A stretch of DNA of 41,569 bases from Candidatus Latescibacterota bacterium (lineage in GTDB: Bacteria > Krumholzibacteriota > Krumholzibacteriia > WVZY01), in the NCBI GenBank assembly GCA_020352495.1, contig CP070677.1:2360124-2401692 (forward strand), in the 5' to 3' direction. The notes under the pieces were generated by a model. That model saw only the letters and a program-made list of their open reading frames with translations. It made no database searches and was not told the origin of the DNA. The first letter of the stretch is position 1. Each line of letters starts with the position of its first letter. Below are positions 24,010-33,850 of this stretch, one piece after another. A program made the position numbers and the translations under genes.

Positions 24010-26148
24010 ATGATTGGGCAGACCGTATCTCACTACAAGATCCTCGAAAAGCTCGGCGAGGGTGGGATGGGTGTCGTCTACCAGGCCCATGACACCAAAC
24101 TCAGACGCACCGTTGCCCTGAAGTTCCTCCGGAGCGAGGCATTCAGGAATGATGAACAAAAGGCGCGTCTGGTGCGGGAAGCGCAAACCGCTGCAGCGCT
24201 GGATCATCCGAACATTTGTACGATCTACGAGATCGATGAGGTGGAGGGTCAGATATTCATCTCGATGACGTATGTGGAAGGGGTGGATCTGAAAAAAAGA
24301 ATTCAGTCCGGGCCGATGGAAATCGACGAGGTCGTGCGGATCGCAATTCGAGTTGCCCGGGGATTAGAGGCGGCGCACAAAAAAGGGATCGTTCACCGCG
24401 ATATTAAGAGCTCAAACATCATGATTACGGAGGATGGACAGGTCAAAATCATGGATTTTGGACTCGCGAAAATGCGGGGCAGCACGGAGATTTCGAGGAC
24501 AACGATGAGCGTCGGGACACCATCGTATATGTCTCCCGAGCAGGCGCGGGGGAACGCGGTTGATCATCGAACCGACATATGGTCGTTGGGTGTTTGCCTC
24601 TATGAGATGTTCACTGGAAAGCTGCCTTTCGACAATGAGTATGAGTCGGCAATCATTTATTCCATCCTCAATGAGGAGCCAACACCCGCGGTCGAGATCC
24701 GACCGGATCTGCCATCGGTGTTGGGAGCCCTTGTTGACAAAGCCATGGCCAAGGATCGGGGTGACAGGGTCCAAAGCGCATCGGAATTTATCATCTCGCT
24801 CGAAACGGCAACAACGGAAAAGGCGCTCGAGGTGAAACAGCGCGCGGCATCCGAGACGGGAGGGTTACCGTCGATAGCGGTGATGCCATTTGCGGACATG
24901 AGCCCGTTAAAAGATCAGGAGTATTTTTGTGACGGCATCGCCGAGGAGATCATCAACAAACTGGTGCGTTTGAGAGGTCTCCGTGTGGCATCGCGCACAT
25001 CGGCGTTCGCCTTCAAAGCGAGGTCGGAAGACGTGCGCTCTATCGGTAGGAAACTCGGTGTAGGAACAGTGCTGGAAGGCAGCGTGCGAAAATCTGGAAA
25101 CCAGGTTCGCGTGACGGGCCAGCTTGTGAGCGTGGAGGACGGGTATCACCTTTGGTCGGATCAGTTTGATCGTGAGCTGGAGGATATCTTTGCCATCCAG
25201 GAAGAGATCGCTCACCGAGTTGTCGATGCGTTGAGCGTCACGCTGAGCGACAAAGAAAAGCGACACATCGAGAAGCCGGCTACTGGGAACATCGAAGCCT
25301 ACGATTTTTACCTTCGTGGGCGGCAGTTTTTCTACCAGGTCACAAGCAAAAGTATGGGGTTTGCCTGCGACATGTTTTCTAAAGCCATCAAGAAGGATCC
25401 AGGCTACGCACTGGCGTACGCAGGGCTCGCGGACTGTCATTCCTACATCTACGAATATTTCGAAAGAAAAGAATCGCACTTTGTTGAGGCGATACAATGC
25501 AGCCAGAAGGCTCTCGAACTCGATCCAGAGCTTGCCGAAGCGCACGCAGCCAGGGGACAGGCGGCATGGATTGGTCGCAAGTTCGATGAGGCGGAAGCCG
25601 AGTTCGAAGAAGCCATACGGCTCAATCCGCGTCTTTTCGAAGCATATCTTTTCTATGCGCGGATGTGTTTTAGCAAGGGACAATTTGAAAGGGCGGCCGA
25701 GCTGTTCGAAAAAGCGGAATTGGTGAACTCTACCGACTACCAGACACCAATTCTCCTTGCACAGACATACCGAGCGATGGGCGAGTCAATCAAGAACGAA
25801 TCTGCGCTGAGGCGGGCATTGGACGCCGTCGAAAATCACCTCGATGCAAAACCTGACGACACACGAGCCATGTATTTCAAAGCTACGGCTCTTTTTGAAC
25901 TCGGGGAACGAGAAAAGGCGCTCGAATGGGGAAATCGTGCACTCTCCATCGATCCCAAAGATCCGCCGGTTCTTTATTTTATGGCCTGTTTCAACGCCAG
26001 GTTTGGCAATCTGGACGAAGCGATCTCTTATCTCGAGAAGTGCGTGGAGGCGGGCTTTTCACACAGGGAATGGATCACACACGATCCCGACATGGACCCG
26101 CTCCGCGATCATCCGCGATTCGAGGCGTTGATGGACAGGCTTTCGTGA
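24010..26148 (+). CDS. Soluble Ser/Thr protein kinase with TolB-N-like domain and TPRs
   Basis: The product has 712 residues. The kinase domain (about 1-268) has Gly-loop GEGGMG, Lys38, HRD at His129-Asp131 (IVHRDIKSSN), DFG at Asp149 and GTPSYMSPEQ, all intact. From about 291 the sequence SIAVMPFADMSPLKDQEYF, then LEGSVRKSGNQVRVTGQL and DIFAIQEEIAHRVVDAL is the TolB-N-like/FlgO-like module seen in CadC-type regulators and many kinase-TPR fusions. TPRs fill about 430-705. There is no membrane segment, unlike the kinase at 2966. It is likely a cytoplasmic signalling protein whose TPRs bind partners. The targets are unknown. It has its own promoter and a decayed duplicate of its 5' end at 276. 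Confidence 0.92.
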   Translation: MIGQTVSHYKILEKLGEGGMGVVYQAHDTKLRRTVALKFLRSEAFRNDEQKARLVREAQTAAALDHPNICTIYEIDEVEGQIFISMTYVEGVDLKKRIQSGPMEIDEVVRIAIRVARGLEAAHKKGIVHRDIKSSNIMITEDGQVKIMDFGLAKMRGSTEISRTTMSVGTPSYMSPEQARGNAVDHRTDIWSLGVCLYEMFTGKLPFDNEYESAIIYSILNEEPTPAVEIRPDLPSVLGALVDKAMAKDRGDRVQSASEFIISLETATTEKALEVKQRAASETGGLPSIAVMPFADMSPLKDQEYFCDGIAEEIINKLVRLRGLRVASRTSAFAFKARSEDVRSIGRKLGVGTVLEGSVRKSGNQVRVTGQLVSVEDGYHLWSDQFDRELEDIFAIQEEIAHRVVDALSVTLSDKEKRHIEKPATGNIEAYDFYLRGRQFFYQVTSKSMGFACDMFSKAIKKDPGYALAYAGLADCHSYIYEYFERKESHFVEAIQCSQKALELDPELAEAHAARGQAAWIGRKFDEAEAEFEEAIRLNPRLFEAYLFYARMCFSKGQFERAAELFEKAELVNSTDYQTPILLAQTYRAMGESIKNESALRRALDAVENHLDAKPDDTRAMYFKATALFELGEREKALEWGNRALSIDPKDPPVLYFMACFNARFGNLDEAISYLEKCVEAGFSHREWITHDPDMDPLRDHPRFEALMDRLS

Positions 26149-26485
26149 CGGTCGTGCCTATGGCGATGGCTTCTACTTCGGTTAGGGGTGTGCGTCCTGA
26201 AAATGGCGCCGTGACGCTGTTTTTGAACTCAGTGGTCTCCTCCTAAAGACTCGATCTAATAGTCGATGCGGATGAGTCGAACGGATGTCTCTGTATTGGT
26301 CCACCGAATTGGTCCAGTCTTCTGAATCTCCAAACGTTCCTAACACGGGTCCGAACCGAACAGCCAAAACTCATCCTGAAGATTTTAGTTAAGATTGTTT
26401 TTTCGCCCGTATCTGATGTACTCGCGAAACATAGTCGAAGTCTACGACCAGTCCCGATACGCAGAATTTAAAAAAGGGGGGGCGT
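26149..26485. other. 337-bp spacer, weak promoter only
   Basis: No gene. A weak promoter candidate for the next gene is TTGTTT, 16 bases, TGTACT preceded by TGA, near 26395-26420. No terminator is evident after the kinase gene. Confidence 0.35.
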
Positions 26486-29400
26486 ATGCCGACCTCGCGC
26501 AACACTGTTTGGCTGATCGTTGTCATCTTCTGCTCAAGCTCCACTCTCTTTCTTCCCGCCGAGTCTCATGCACAGTCGTTATCTTTTGTCTATTTCAAAT
26601 CCGAAGTGGGGGCCGGCCTGCAGGACGGATACACCTACGCCCGTTTAAGTGACAGTCAGCACGGGGGTATCACCGTACGTATCGAGAGCAGTGACACCTT
26701 GCTCGCGCTTGTTGCTCCCAACGCGACGTCTCCGGGTGCTCCGTTTGTCGACGTGTTTGTTCCAAATGGGTCGATCAATGCGACCTTCTACACGCACGCC
26801 CTCGAGGACACAACGGGGACGGCGGCGATTACGGCCACCGCGCCCGGGTTTTCGAGCGTATCGGACCAGGTGGAGGTTGTCCAGCCGGCGCTCCAGCTCT
26901 TAAACCTCGCCGGGAACATTGATATTCTCGACCCGGACGATCCTTTTCAGGCTCGGGTGGGAATCCCGACCGTTACCAATGGGGGATTATACGCGGTTCA
27001 GAAAGCCCGTGTGGGCGGTCCAGGATTAACGGCGACGGTCTCGAACAGTATGGCTTCCGTGGCTCAACTGGTTACGAGCACGCTGACCGGTCAGGTCGTA
27101 TCCGTTTCCATTGCCCCGGGTGAATCGGATTCCCCCGAAACGGTGGCAAGCGGCGGCGTGGCGTTCGACGGTCTCTCTGCGGACACAACGGTTGTCTCGG
27201 CGACGATCCCGGGTTTTATCCAAACCGATCTTGCCACAAAACAGGTTGTTGTGGAGGCCTCCTCGATCGATTTTCTCACCTTTCCGGCGAAAGTCGGGGC
27301 GGGATTTCGGTCGAATGGGATAGTTGCGCGTTTGAGCGGGTCCGGGCATGGTGGTGTCACGGTGCATATCGAATCGGGTGATTCCAGCCTGGCGCTGGTA
27401 ACGGATCATTCCGGGACCCCTGGGCGCCCGGCGATTGACATCTTTCTGGCCGATGGCAGTTTCGATGCGAGTTTCTACATCTGCGGGCTCGAGGATACAA
27501 CGGGTATCGTGACGGTGACGGCGAGCGCCTCCGGTTTTTCATCTAGGGTCGAACCGACGCAGATCGTCCAGCCCGCTGTTGAGATTTATGGTTTAGGGAC
27601 GACGATCGATGTGCTGGACGCGCCGGATGATTTTTACGTCCAAGTGGGAATACCGCGTGATGACCTTTTAGGGCTCGAGGTTTTCAGCCCCGCCCGACCG
27701 GGGGGAAGCGGTTTCGTGTCCACGGTAACTAGCTCCGATTCAACCGTCGGTCAACAGGTTACGCTGACAGATACCAGTCACACCGTGAACGTGTTAATCC
27801 CCCCCGGACAGTACCGGACCCCCAGCGCCGTCTCGCTTGGCGGTGTGGCGTTCGACGGAATTGCGCTTGGTACAACGACGGTGTCTGCCTCGATCCCCGG
27901 TTTTCTGCCAACGCAAGACGCGTTTGTCGATGTGTCGGTGTCACAGCCGGAGGTGACATTTCTGTTCCAGCCGGACGAACTAGGTGCTGGACTGCGAACG
28001 AACCAGATCCGCGCCCAGCTCGGGGCGTCGCAGCACGGCGGCGTTACGGTGCACATCGAGGTCGACGATCCGGCGATTGCACTCGTCTCGGATCATGGTG
28101 ACAGCGTGGGGCAACCGGCGGTGGATGTTTTTCTCAACAACGGGTCGATCGTTGCGAACTACTATCTCCACGCGCTCGAAGACACCAGCGGTACCGTGAT
28201 GTTGACCGCCTCCGCGCCGGGGTTTACTCCCGACACCATCACTGTGGATGTGGTGCAACCGGGAGTCATGATCTACGCCAATTCGCTTGGGGGCTCCATC
28301 GACACGCTTGACCCGTCCGACGCGTTCTACAAGGCCGTTGGGACACCCAACGCCACCAACACGAGCGTGGCGCCGCTCGAACTCCGGCCCGGCTCACCGG
28401 GTGTGACGATCACAGTGTCGAGTTCGGACTCAACGGTGGGTCTTCTCCAGACGCTGACGGATACCAGTGGTGTTGTCACCGTCCATATTCCCGCCGGGTC
28501 GTCTACATCACCCTTGACGGTTGCGACGGGTGGCGTGGCGCTGGATGGCGTAACACCGGGAGTGACCACCGTCACGTGTTCGGCACCCGGGTTTGTCTCG
28601 ACAACGGCCGCCTCGAAAACGGTCACGGTAACCGCACCGACAACCGGCTTGATCGGCTTTCCGGCGGCTGTTGGCGCCGGTTTGCAGAGCGCTCAACTGC
28701 GGGTCAATCTGAGCGCATCTAATCACGGCGGGATTACGGTTCTTGTCGAATCAGCGGATTCGAGCATTGCACTGGTGTCGAGCTCGCCGGACAGCGCCGG
28801 TCGGCCGTTCGCCGACGTGTACGTGCCCGATGGCACACTACAGGGCTCGTTTTATGTCCACGGCGTCGATGATACAACGGGGACTGTTCTTATCAATGTG
28901 TCGGCGCCCGGTTTTGTGAGTACCAACGGAACGGCGGACATTCTGGAGCCCGCCGTGGAGATAAGAAACTTGGCGGCCTCCGTGGATGTATCCGATGCGC
29001 CGGACGAATTCATCGCTGCGGTCGGCCTTCCAGATGTTGGGCTGTCGACGGTTCCCTATATACAGAAACGGCGGGCCGGGGCACCGCCGCTCGTCGTGAC
29101 CGTCGCGAGCTCGGATTCGACGACTGCTGATCTAGTGACGCTCGCCGACACCAGCGGTACAGTGACGATTGAGATCCAACCGGGTGACTATTTTTCCGCT
29201 TCGACGGTTGCCGCCGGTGGCGTGGCGCTACGCGGCCTAGGTTCGGGGCAAACCATCGTATCCGTCGATATCCCCGGGTTTATCCAGGTAGGTGACGGTA
29301 CGCAGGTGGTCGATGTCACCAATCAGAACATCTCGTTACTCGGAGTTCCATCCGCCGTAGGTGCCGGGCTCCAAAGCGGGGTCGTCACAGCCCGTCTCGG

Positions 29401-30322
29401 CGAATCCAGTCATGGCGGCGTGACGATTCAAATTGCCAGCGCAGATTGGGACATCGTGTTGTTGTCGAGCGATCCCGGCACGGAGGGATCCCCCACGCTG
29501 GAGATTCCCGTTCTCAATGGACAGACCGACGCGTTGTTTTATGTTCATGGTGTCGATGACACGACGGGAAGCGTTGCTATCACTGCCGACGCCACTGGTT
29601 TTGCCAGTGGCTCCGACGTGGTCGACGTCGTAACCCCGGCGGTTCAGATTGCGTTGCTGCCCGATTCGGCGGATATCGTCGAGCCCGATGTGGAGTTTGT
29701 TGTCCAAATCGGTGTGGCGAATGCTGGCGGCTCGAGCCTCGAGCAGTTTCAGCCGATCCGTGCCGGTGGTACCGCGCGTACGGTGACGTTGATCAGTTCG
29801 GACGGGTCCATTGGCGAATTGGCCACGACAACGGAGACCGAGGACACGGTAGAGGTGTCCATACCCGTTGGAGGATTCGAGACGGCGGGAACGGTAGCGT
29901 CTGGCGGTGTGGCTTTTCATCCCGTTTCGAATGGTGTGACAACGGTATCGGCGGAGATCTTTGGTTTTACGACAACTGATGCTGGATCCGTAGATGTACG
30001 GGTGGTCGGTGATCCAACGGGGATCGAAGACGACGTGCCTCCCGCACGACTCGCGCTCGATCAGAACCATCCCAACCCTTTCAACCCATCCACGACGATT
30101 TCGTTTACGTTGCCTACGAGGACGAAGACCGTCTTGTCGATCTACAACGTTGAGGGCAAACTTGTGGCGACGCTCGTGGATGAGACACTTGACGCTGGAT
30201 TCAAGGACGTCACCTGGCACGGTAAGGACGTTCGTGGCAATCAAGTCAGCACCGGGGTCTACTTCTACCGCCTGACCGCGGGCAACCAAACGCTAACGAA
30301 GAAGATGGTTCTTCTCAAGTAG
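26486..30322 (+). CDS. Large secreted five-repeat surface protein with type IX-like sorting tail
   Basis: The product has 1278 residues. ATG at 26486 follows an AAAAAAGGGGGGG tract. The signal peptide is about 1-30 (TVWLIVVIFCSSSTLFLPAESHAQS). Five long repeats of about 229 residues begin near 31, 261, 489, 720 and 948. Each has VGAGLxS, HGGVTVxIESxDSSIALV, a YxHGLEDTTGTVxITASAPGF strand and a second half with ASxTVASGGVAFDGL, TTVSAxIPGF. The two halves of each repeat look like a pair of Ig-like or big-domain sandwiches. The end (LDQNHPNPFNPSTTISFTL to KKMVLLK) is the sorting module, nearly identical to that of the 862-residue protein. It has no catalytic motifs. An adhesin or stalk-like surface role is inferred. 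It ends in a good terminator. Confidence 0.85.
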   Translation: MPTSRNTVWLIVVIFCSSSTLFLPAESHAQSLSFVYFKSEVGAGLQDGYTYARLSDSQHGGITVRIESSDTLLALVAPNATSPGAPFVDVFVPNGSINATFYTHALEDTTGTAAITATAPGFSSVSDQVEVVQPALQLLNLAGNIDILDPDDPFQARVGIPTVTNGGLYAVQKARVGGPGLTATVSNSMASVAQLVTSTLTGQVVSVSIAPGESDSPETVASGGVAFDGLSADTTVVSATIPGFIQTDLATKQVVVEASSIDFLTFPAKVGAGFRSNGIVARLSGSGHGGVTVHIESGDSSLALVTDHSGTPGRPAIDIFLADGSFDASFYICGLEDTTGIVTVTASASGFSSRVEPTQIVQPAVEIYGLGTTIDVLDAPDDFYVQVGIPRDDLLGLEVFSPARPGGSGFVSTVTSSDSTVGQQVTLTDTSHTVNVLIPPGQYRTPSAVSLGGVAFDGIALGTTTVSASIPGFLPTQDAFVDVSVSQPEVTFLFQPDELGAGLRTNQIRAQLGASQHGGVTVHIEVDDPAIALVSDHGDSVGQPAVDVFLNNGSIVANYYLHALEDTSGTVMLTASAPGFTPDTITVDVVQPGVMIYANSLGGSIDTLDPSDAFYKAVGTPNATNTSVAPLELRPGSPGVTITVSSSDSTVGLLQTLTDTSGVVTVHIPAGSSTSPLTVATGGVALDGVTPGVTTVTCSAPGFVSTTAASKTVTVTAPTTGLIGFPAAVGAGLQSAQLRVNLSASNHGGITVLVESADSSIALVSSSPDSAGRPFADVYVPDGTLQGSFYVHGVDDTTGTVLINVSAPGFVSTNGTADILEPAVEIRNLAASVDVSDAPDEFIAAVGLPDVGLSTVPYIQKRRAGAPPLVVTVASSDSTTADLVTLADTSGTVTIEIQPGDYFSASTVAAGGVALRGLGSGQTIVSVDIPGFIQVGDGTQVVDVTNQNISLLGVPSAVGAGLQSGVVTARLGESSHGGVTIQIASADWDIVLLSSDPGTEGSPTLEIPVLNGQTDALFYVHGVDDTTGSVAITADATGFASGSDVVDVVTPAVQIALLPDSADIVEPDVEFVVQIGVANAGGSSLEQFQPIRAGGTARTVTLISSDGSIGELATTTETEDTVEVSIPVGGFETAGTVASGGVAFHPVSNGVTTVSAEIFGFTTTDAGSVDVRVVGDPTGIEDDVPPARLALDQNHPNPFNPSTTISFTLPTRTKTVLSIYNVEGKLVATLVDETLDAGFKDVTWHGKDVRGNQVSTGVYFYRLTAGNQTLTKKMVLLK

Positions 30323-30330
30323 TATGGAAA

Positions 30331-30364
30331 CGGCTGACTGGGGTTCAGCCGCCGTTTTGTTGGG
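30331..30364 (+). terminator. Rho-independent terminator of the five-repeat protein gene
   Basis: CGGCTGA (30331-30337) pairs with TCAGCCG (30345-30351) around a 7-base loop, extended by flanking AAA and TTT pairing, and followed by CGTTTTGTT. It lies 8 bases after the stop. Confidence 0.8.
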
Positions 30365-30439
30365 TCGAGGGGGTAATAGCACGTCTTAACGCGCAATAAA
30401 ACGGAGACTTGCGACGCAACCTGCTTCGGGACACGGCAA

Positions 30440-33400
30440 TTATTCGGGAATCGGCTGTCCCTCTACCCAAGGTGCGCCCGCCTGCCTCAGTGCTTTCTCC
30501 ATTTGAGGGAATTGCTGATCAATTATACGTTCCAGAGCGGCTTTTAGCTCGGCGAACTCGCTGTATGCAATTTCCAGGCTCCTCTTGATATTTGGTGTCG
30601 GACCATATGTCGAATGTCTGGTGCCGCCCATGACAAAACCCAAACGGCGGTTGATGGTCGGGTTGATTTTTTCTCCGATTTGTCGTTTTGAACGATTGCC
30701 ATGCAGCTGCTCATCAAACTCCAGTAAGGTTTGCCTCAACTCATACAACTGTGCATCCAAATTCCCGGGCGCGGCTGGTGTTCGCGATAGGGCGGTTCGC
30801 ATAGCATCGACTTTTTTCAACGCGTTCTCCAAAACCAACGAAGCTGCTGTATTTGCCCGTTGCAGTTCGGCGATTTTTTGCCAGAATGCTGCGGCGTCTT
30901 CGTCTTTTGCATCTTCCAATGCTCCTTTACGTAACCGTTCGACTTCAAATGACACGGGACCGGCTAGATCCGTGATCGTCCCATCAATTTGCTTGGATAA
31001 CGTTACAGTATAATCACCCGGTGCCGCCAGTACACCGATCTGGTTTCCAGCATCAAAATCGCTTCTGTAGTCAATGGCATTGGCGGGCGGAAAACGCAGA
31101 TCCCAGGCCACTCGGTGGAAGCCTTTTTTAGTGGGACCGGCAATACGTCTTACCACATTGCCGTCGCTGTCTCTTACAGTGAGCCAAATCATGGGCTCCT
31201 TTTGCGTACGTTCGGCCTCCAACTCTTCCCAACCGGGGAAGGGAACGTCCTTTTCTTGCTTGACGAGTTTCTTTTCTTTTTCGTGTCGAACGGCTTTTTT
31301 TGTCTTTAACTCTTCAGCCAAGTAATAGGTGAAGACGGCACCGAATGTGGGATTCTTGGCCGTGTAAAAAGCGGCCCCCTGGGCGGCCTTTTCGCTAAAT
31401 CCCAATACGGGACGCTCGATATACCACCAAGCCCTACGGACCGGGAAAAGCGTCGCATCCTGTTTCAATTGATTTTCCGAAACGTGGCGTAACACACTAT
31501 AGTCATCGAATACGTAAAATCCGCGTCCGAATGTCGCGCCCACTAAGTCGTTTTCCCGGCGTTGAATCGCCAGATCACGGAAGGAAATAGTCGGGACATC
31601 GCCGCTCAGTTTTATCCATCGTCCGCCGCCATCTATCGTGAAATAGACTCCGAACTCGGTACCGGCAAATAGCAGCTTGGGTTTGATATGATCCTGGACT
31701 ACCCTCCAGACCAGCGTCCGCTCGGGGATATTGCCGCTGATCGAACTCCAGCTCTTGCCGCGGTTCCTGCTCTTCAGCAGATATGGATCGAGATCTCCGA
31801 ACTTGTGATTATCCAGGGCAACATAGACTGTATTGGCATCGTGCAAATCTGCCTTGATGTCATTTACAAACGCAGTCTTGGGCACATTGGGCAGACTGCC
31901 GACTTCCAACCGAGGCCAGTTCTTACCGCCGTCTTCGGTAATCTGGATGAGGCCGTCATCGGTACCGGCATAAATGAGGCCTTCCTGTATGGGAGATTCC
32001 GCCAACGAGGTAATGGTGTTGTAGTTTGACATGGCCATCATGTCCCACGGCGAATCGTAGCTCCAGGTTTTATCCATAATGGGCAGTGTAATCCGTTCCT
32101 GGTCGTGGGTGAGATCATCTGAAATGGCGGTCCAGCTGTCACCGCGGTCGTCGGAACGCCAGATCCGCTGTGATGCAAAATACAACCTCGTTGCGGAGTG
32201 CGGGCTTACCAGTATGGGCGCGTCCCAGTTAAAACGCTCGTAGTCCTCACCTGCTTCCGGCTGCGGCTGAATGTAGACAACTTCACCAGTCGTACGATCC
32301 ACCCGTACTAGAAATCCTTGCTGCATTTCCGAATACACAATGTCGGGATTGCCCGGCTCGGTGGCAGGCTGATGGCCGTCGCCAAAAAGCGTGATAAACC
32401 AATCGGAGTTACGAATCCCGTGTCGATTGTCGGTACGGGAGGGACCTCCCTGGGTGTTATTGTCCTGGGTCCCTCCGTAGATGTTGTAGAACGGCTCGGC
32501 ATCGTCCAAGGCGACTTTGTAAAACTGTGTGGCGGGCAGGTTGGCTATAAAACGCCAGTTTTCCGCCGAGTCAAAACTCTCGTAAATACCGCCATCGGTA
32601 CCCACGAGTAGATAGTCGGGATCGTCGAGCCGGAAGGCCAGGGCGTGATTGTCTACATGCTTGTGTTCTTCTTTCAGGCGGCGGAAATTCTTGCCGCCGT
32701 CTTCCGAGATTTGCATGCGCACATCCATCAGGTAAATTCGGTCAAATTGGTGCGGGCTGGCATAGAGCTCCTGATAGTAATGCGGGCCGGTGCCACCCGA
32801 GATGGCTTCGGATTGTTTTTGCCATGACCCGCCGCGATCGGCCGAGCGATAGACGGCGCCGGTCCGGCGATCCAGCTCGATGGCCGCGTAAAGCACATCG
32901 GGTCGCTGCGGGGAAATGGCCAGACCGATCTTTCCCATGTTCGATTTGGGCAAACCTTTGCTCAGTTTTTCCCAGGTGTCACCGCCATCGGTGGAACGAT
33001 GAATCCCGGAACCGGGACCACCACCCATGTATGCGGCAACATTGCGATGGCGCTGCCAGGTCGCCGCGTACAACCAATCGGGATTTCGCGGATCGATCAC
33101 GATATCGGTCACACCTACCCATTCATCATCTCCCAAGACTTTGTTCCAGGTTTTTCCGTTATCGGTAGATTTGTATAGTCCGCGTTCACCACCTTTCGAC
33201 CAAAGCGGGCCCTGAGCTGCCGCCCAGATAATATTTGAGTGTTCCGGGTGAATAATGATCTTGGAAATATGGTGTGATTCTTTCAGGCCGAGGTTTTCCC
33301 AGCTGGAGCCGCCATCCTGACTTCGATAAATACCGTCACCATAGCCGACGTGTCGGCCACCGACGTTCTCCCCCGTGCCGACCCAGATCACGTGGGGATT

Positions 33401-33718
33401 GCTTGGATCAATGCTCACACATCCGATGGAATAAGAGGATTGCTCATCGAAAATCGGCTTCCAGGTGATGCCCGAATTCTCTGTTTTCCAGACACCGCCA
33501 GACCCGACAGCTACATACCATAGATTGTCGTCATTTGGGTGGATGGCAATATCGGCAATCCGACCCGACATGAGCGCCGGGCCCACATTTCTGAGTTTTA
33601 AGCCCGTAAAGGTCGTGTCCGATAAGAGCGATTTATTGTCGTTCTGTCCGGCGAAAACGACACTGGAGATCATTACCAGAACAAATCCAAGCAGGAAAAG
33701 GATCATCAGTGTTCTCAA
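30440..33718 (-). CDS. Secreted sortilin/BNR-type propeller protein
   Basis: The product is about 1092 residues, starting at a TTG (33718) after GAAAGGTGAT; an ATG four codons later is the alternative. The signal peptide is MILFLLGFVLVMISSVVFA. About 30-760 hold many Asp-box turns (SQDGGSSW, STDNGKTW, STDGGDTW, SADRGGSW, SDDRGDSW) and VxP/xIxP strands, the ten-bladed VPS10/sortilin-like or BNR propeller. About 830-930 resemble a C-terminal Ig-like domain (FHRVAWDLRFPP). The rest is helical. Proteins of this length and order are common in Bacteroidetes and relatives, often annotated as glycosyl hydrolase although no glycosidase active site is evident. It has no type IX tail. The function is unknown. 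Confidence 0.85.
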   Translation of the reverse strand: MRTLMILFLLGFVLVMISSVVFAGQNDNKSLLSDTTFTGLKLRNVGPALMSGRIADIAIHPNDDNLWYVAVGSGGVWKTENSGITWKPIFDEQSSYSIGCVSIDPSNPHVIWVGTGENVGGRHVGYGDGIYRSQDGGSSWENLGLKESHHISKIIIHPEHSNIIWAAAQGPLWSKGGERGLYKSTDNGKTWNKVLGDDEWVGVTDIVIDPRNPDWLYAATWQRHRNVAAYMGGGPGSGIHRSTDGGDTWEKLSKGLPKSNMGKIGLAISPQRPDVLYAAIELDRRTGAVYRSADRGGSWQKQSEAISGGTGPHYYQELYASPHQFDRIYLMDVRMQISEDGGKNFRRLKEEHKHVDNHALAFRLDDPDYLLVGTDGGIYESFDSAENWRFIANLPATQFYKVALDDAEPFYNIYGGTQDNNTQGGPSRTDNRHGIRNSDWFITLFGDGHQPATEPGNPDIVYSEMQQGFLVRVDRTTGEVVYIQPQPEAGEDYERFNWDAPILVSPHSATRLYFASQRIWRSDDRGDSWTAISDDLTHDQERITLPIMDKTWSYDSPWDMMAMSNYNTITSLAESPIQEGLIYAGTDDGLIQITEDGGKNWPRLEVGSLPNVPKTAFVNDIKADLHDANTVYVALDNHKFGDLDPYLLKSRNRGKSWSSISGNIPERTLVWRVVQDHIKPKLLFAGTEFGVYFTIDGGGRWIKLSGDVPTISFRDLAIQRRENDLVGATFGRGFYVFDDYSVLRHVSENQLKQDATLFPVRRAWWYIERPVLGFSEKAAQGAAFYTAKNPTFGAVFTYYLAEELKTKKAVRHEKEKKLVKQEKDVPFPGWEELEAERTQKEPMIWLTVRDSDGNVVRRIAGPTKKGFHRVAWDLRFPPANAIDYRSDFDAGNQIGVLAAPGDYTVTLSKQIDGTITDLAGPVSFEVERLRKGALEDAKDEDAAAFWQKIAELQRANTAASLVLENALKKVDAMRTALSRTPAAPGNLDAQLYELRQTLLEFDEQLHGNRSKRQIGEKINPTINRRLGFVMGGTRHSTYGPTPNIKRSLEIAYSEFAELKAALERIIDQQFPQMEKALRQAGAPWVEGQPIPE

Positions 33719-33766
33719 GGGATCACCTTTCGTTTAGGGGTTCTAACTCTCAAATCTGAATTTTGT

Positions 33767-33772
33767 ATTATA
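33767..33772 (-). promoter_or_regulatory. Possible -10 box of the sortilin-like gene
   Basis: A perfect TATAAT on the minus strand, about 50 bases before the start. The nearest TTGTCA (33802-33797) is 24 bases away, too far for a standard promoter. Confidence 0.3.
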
Positions 33773-33850
33773 CAGTATTGCCTCGCTCCCTTTTTTTGAC
33801 AACTTCATAACTTAGCCGATGTTCTGAAATATCAATTCGACTGGGAATGG

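Noticed and set aside
29336..30289. A 317-codon minus-strand frame opposite the five-repeat protein
   Set aside because: It is a shadow of the plus-strand repeats: composition is Arg/His rich and there is no start site.
30420..30460. GGGAATCGGCTGT shared between c1 (6663) and the end of the sortilin-like gene
   Set aside because: The match is 13 bases, lies in coding sequence for the C-terminus and has no further similarity around it.
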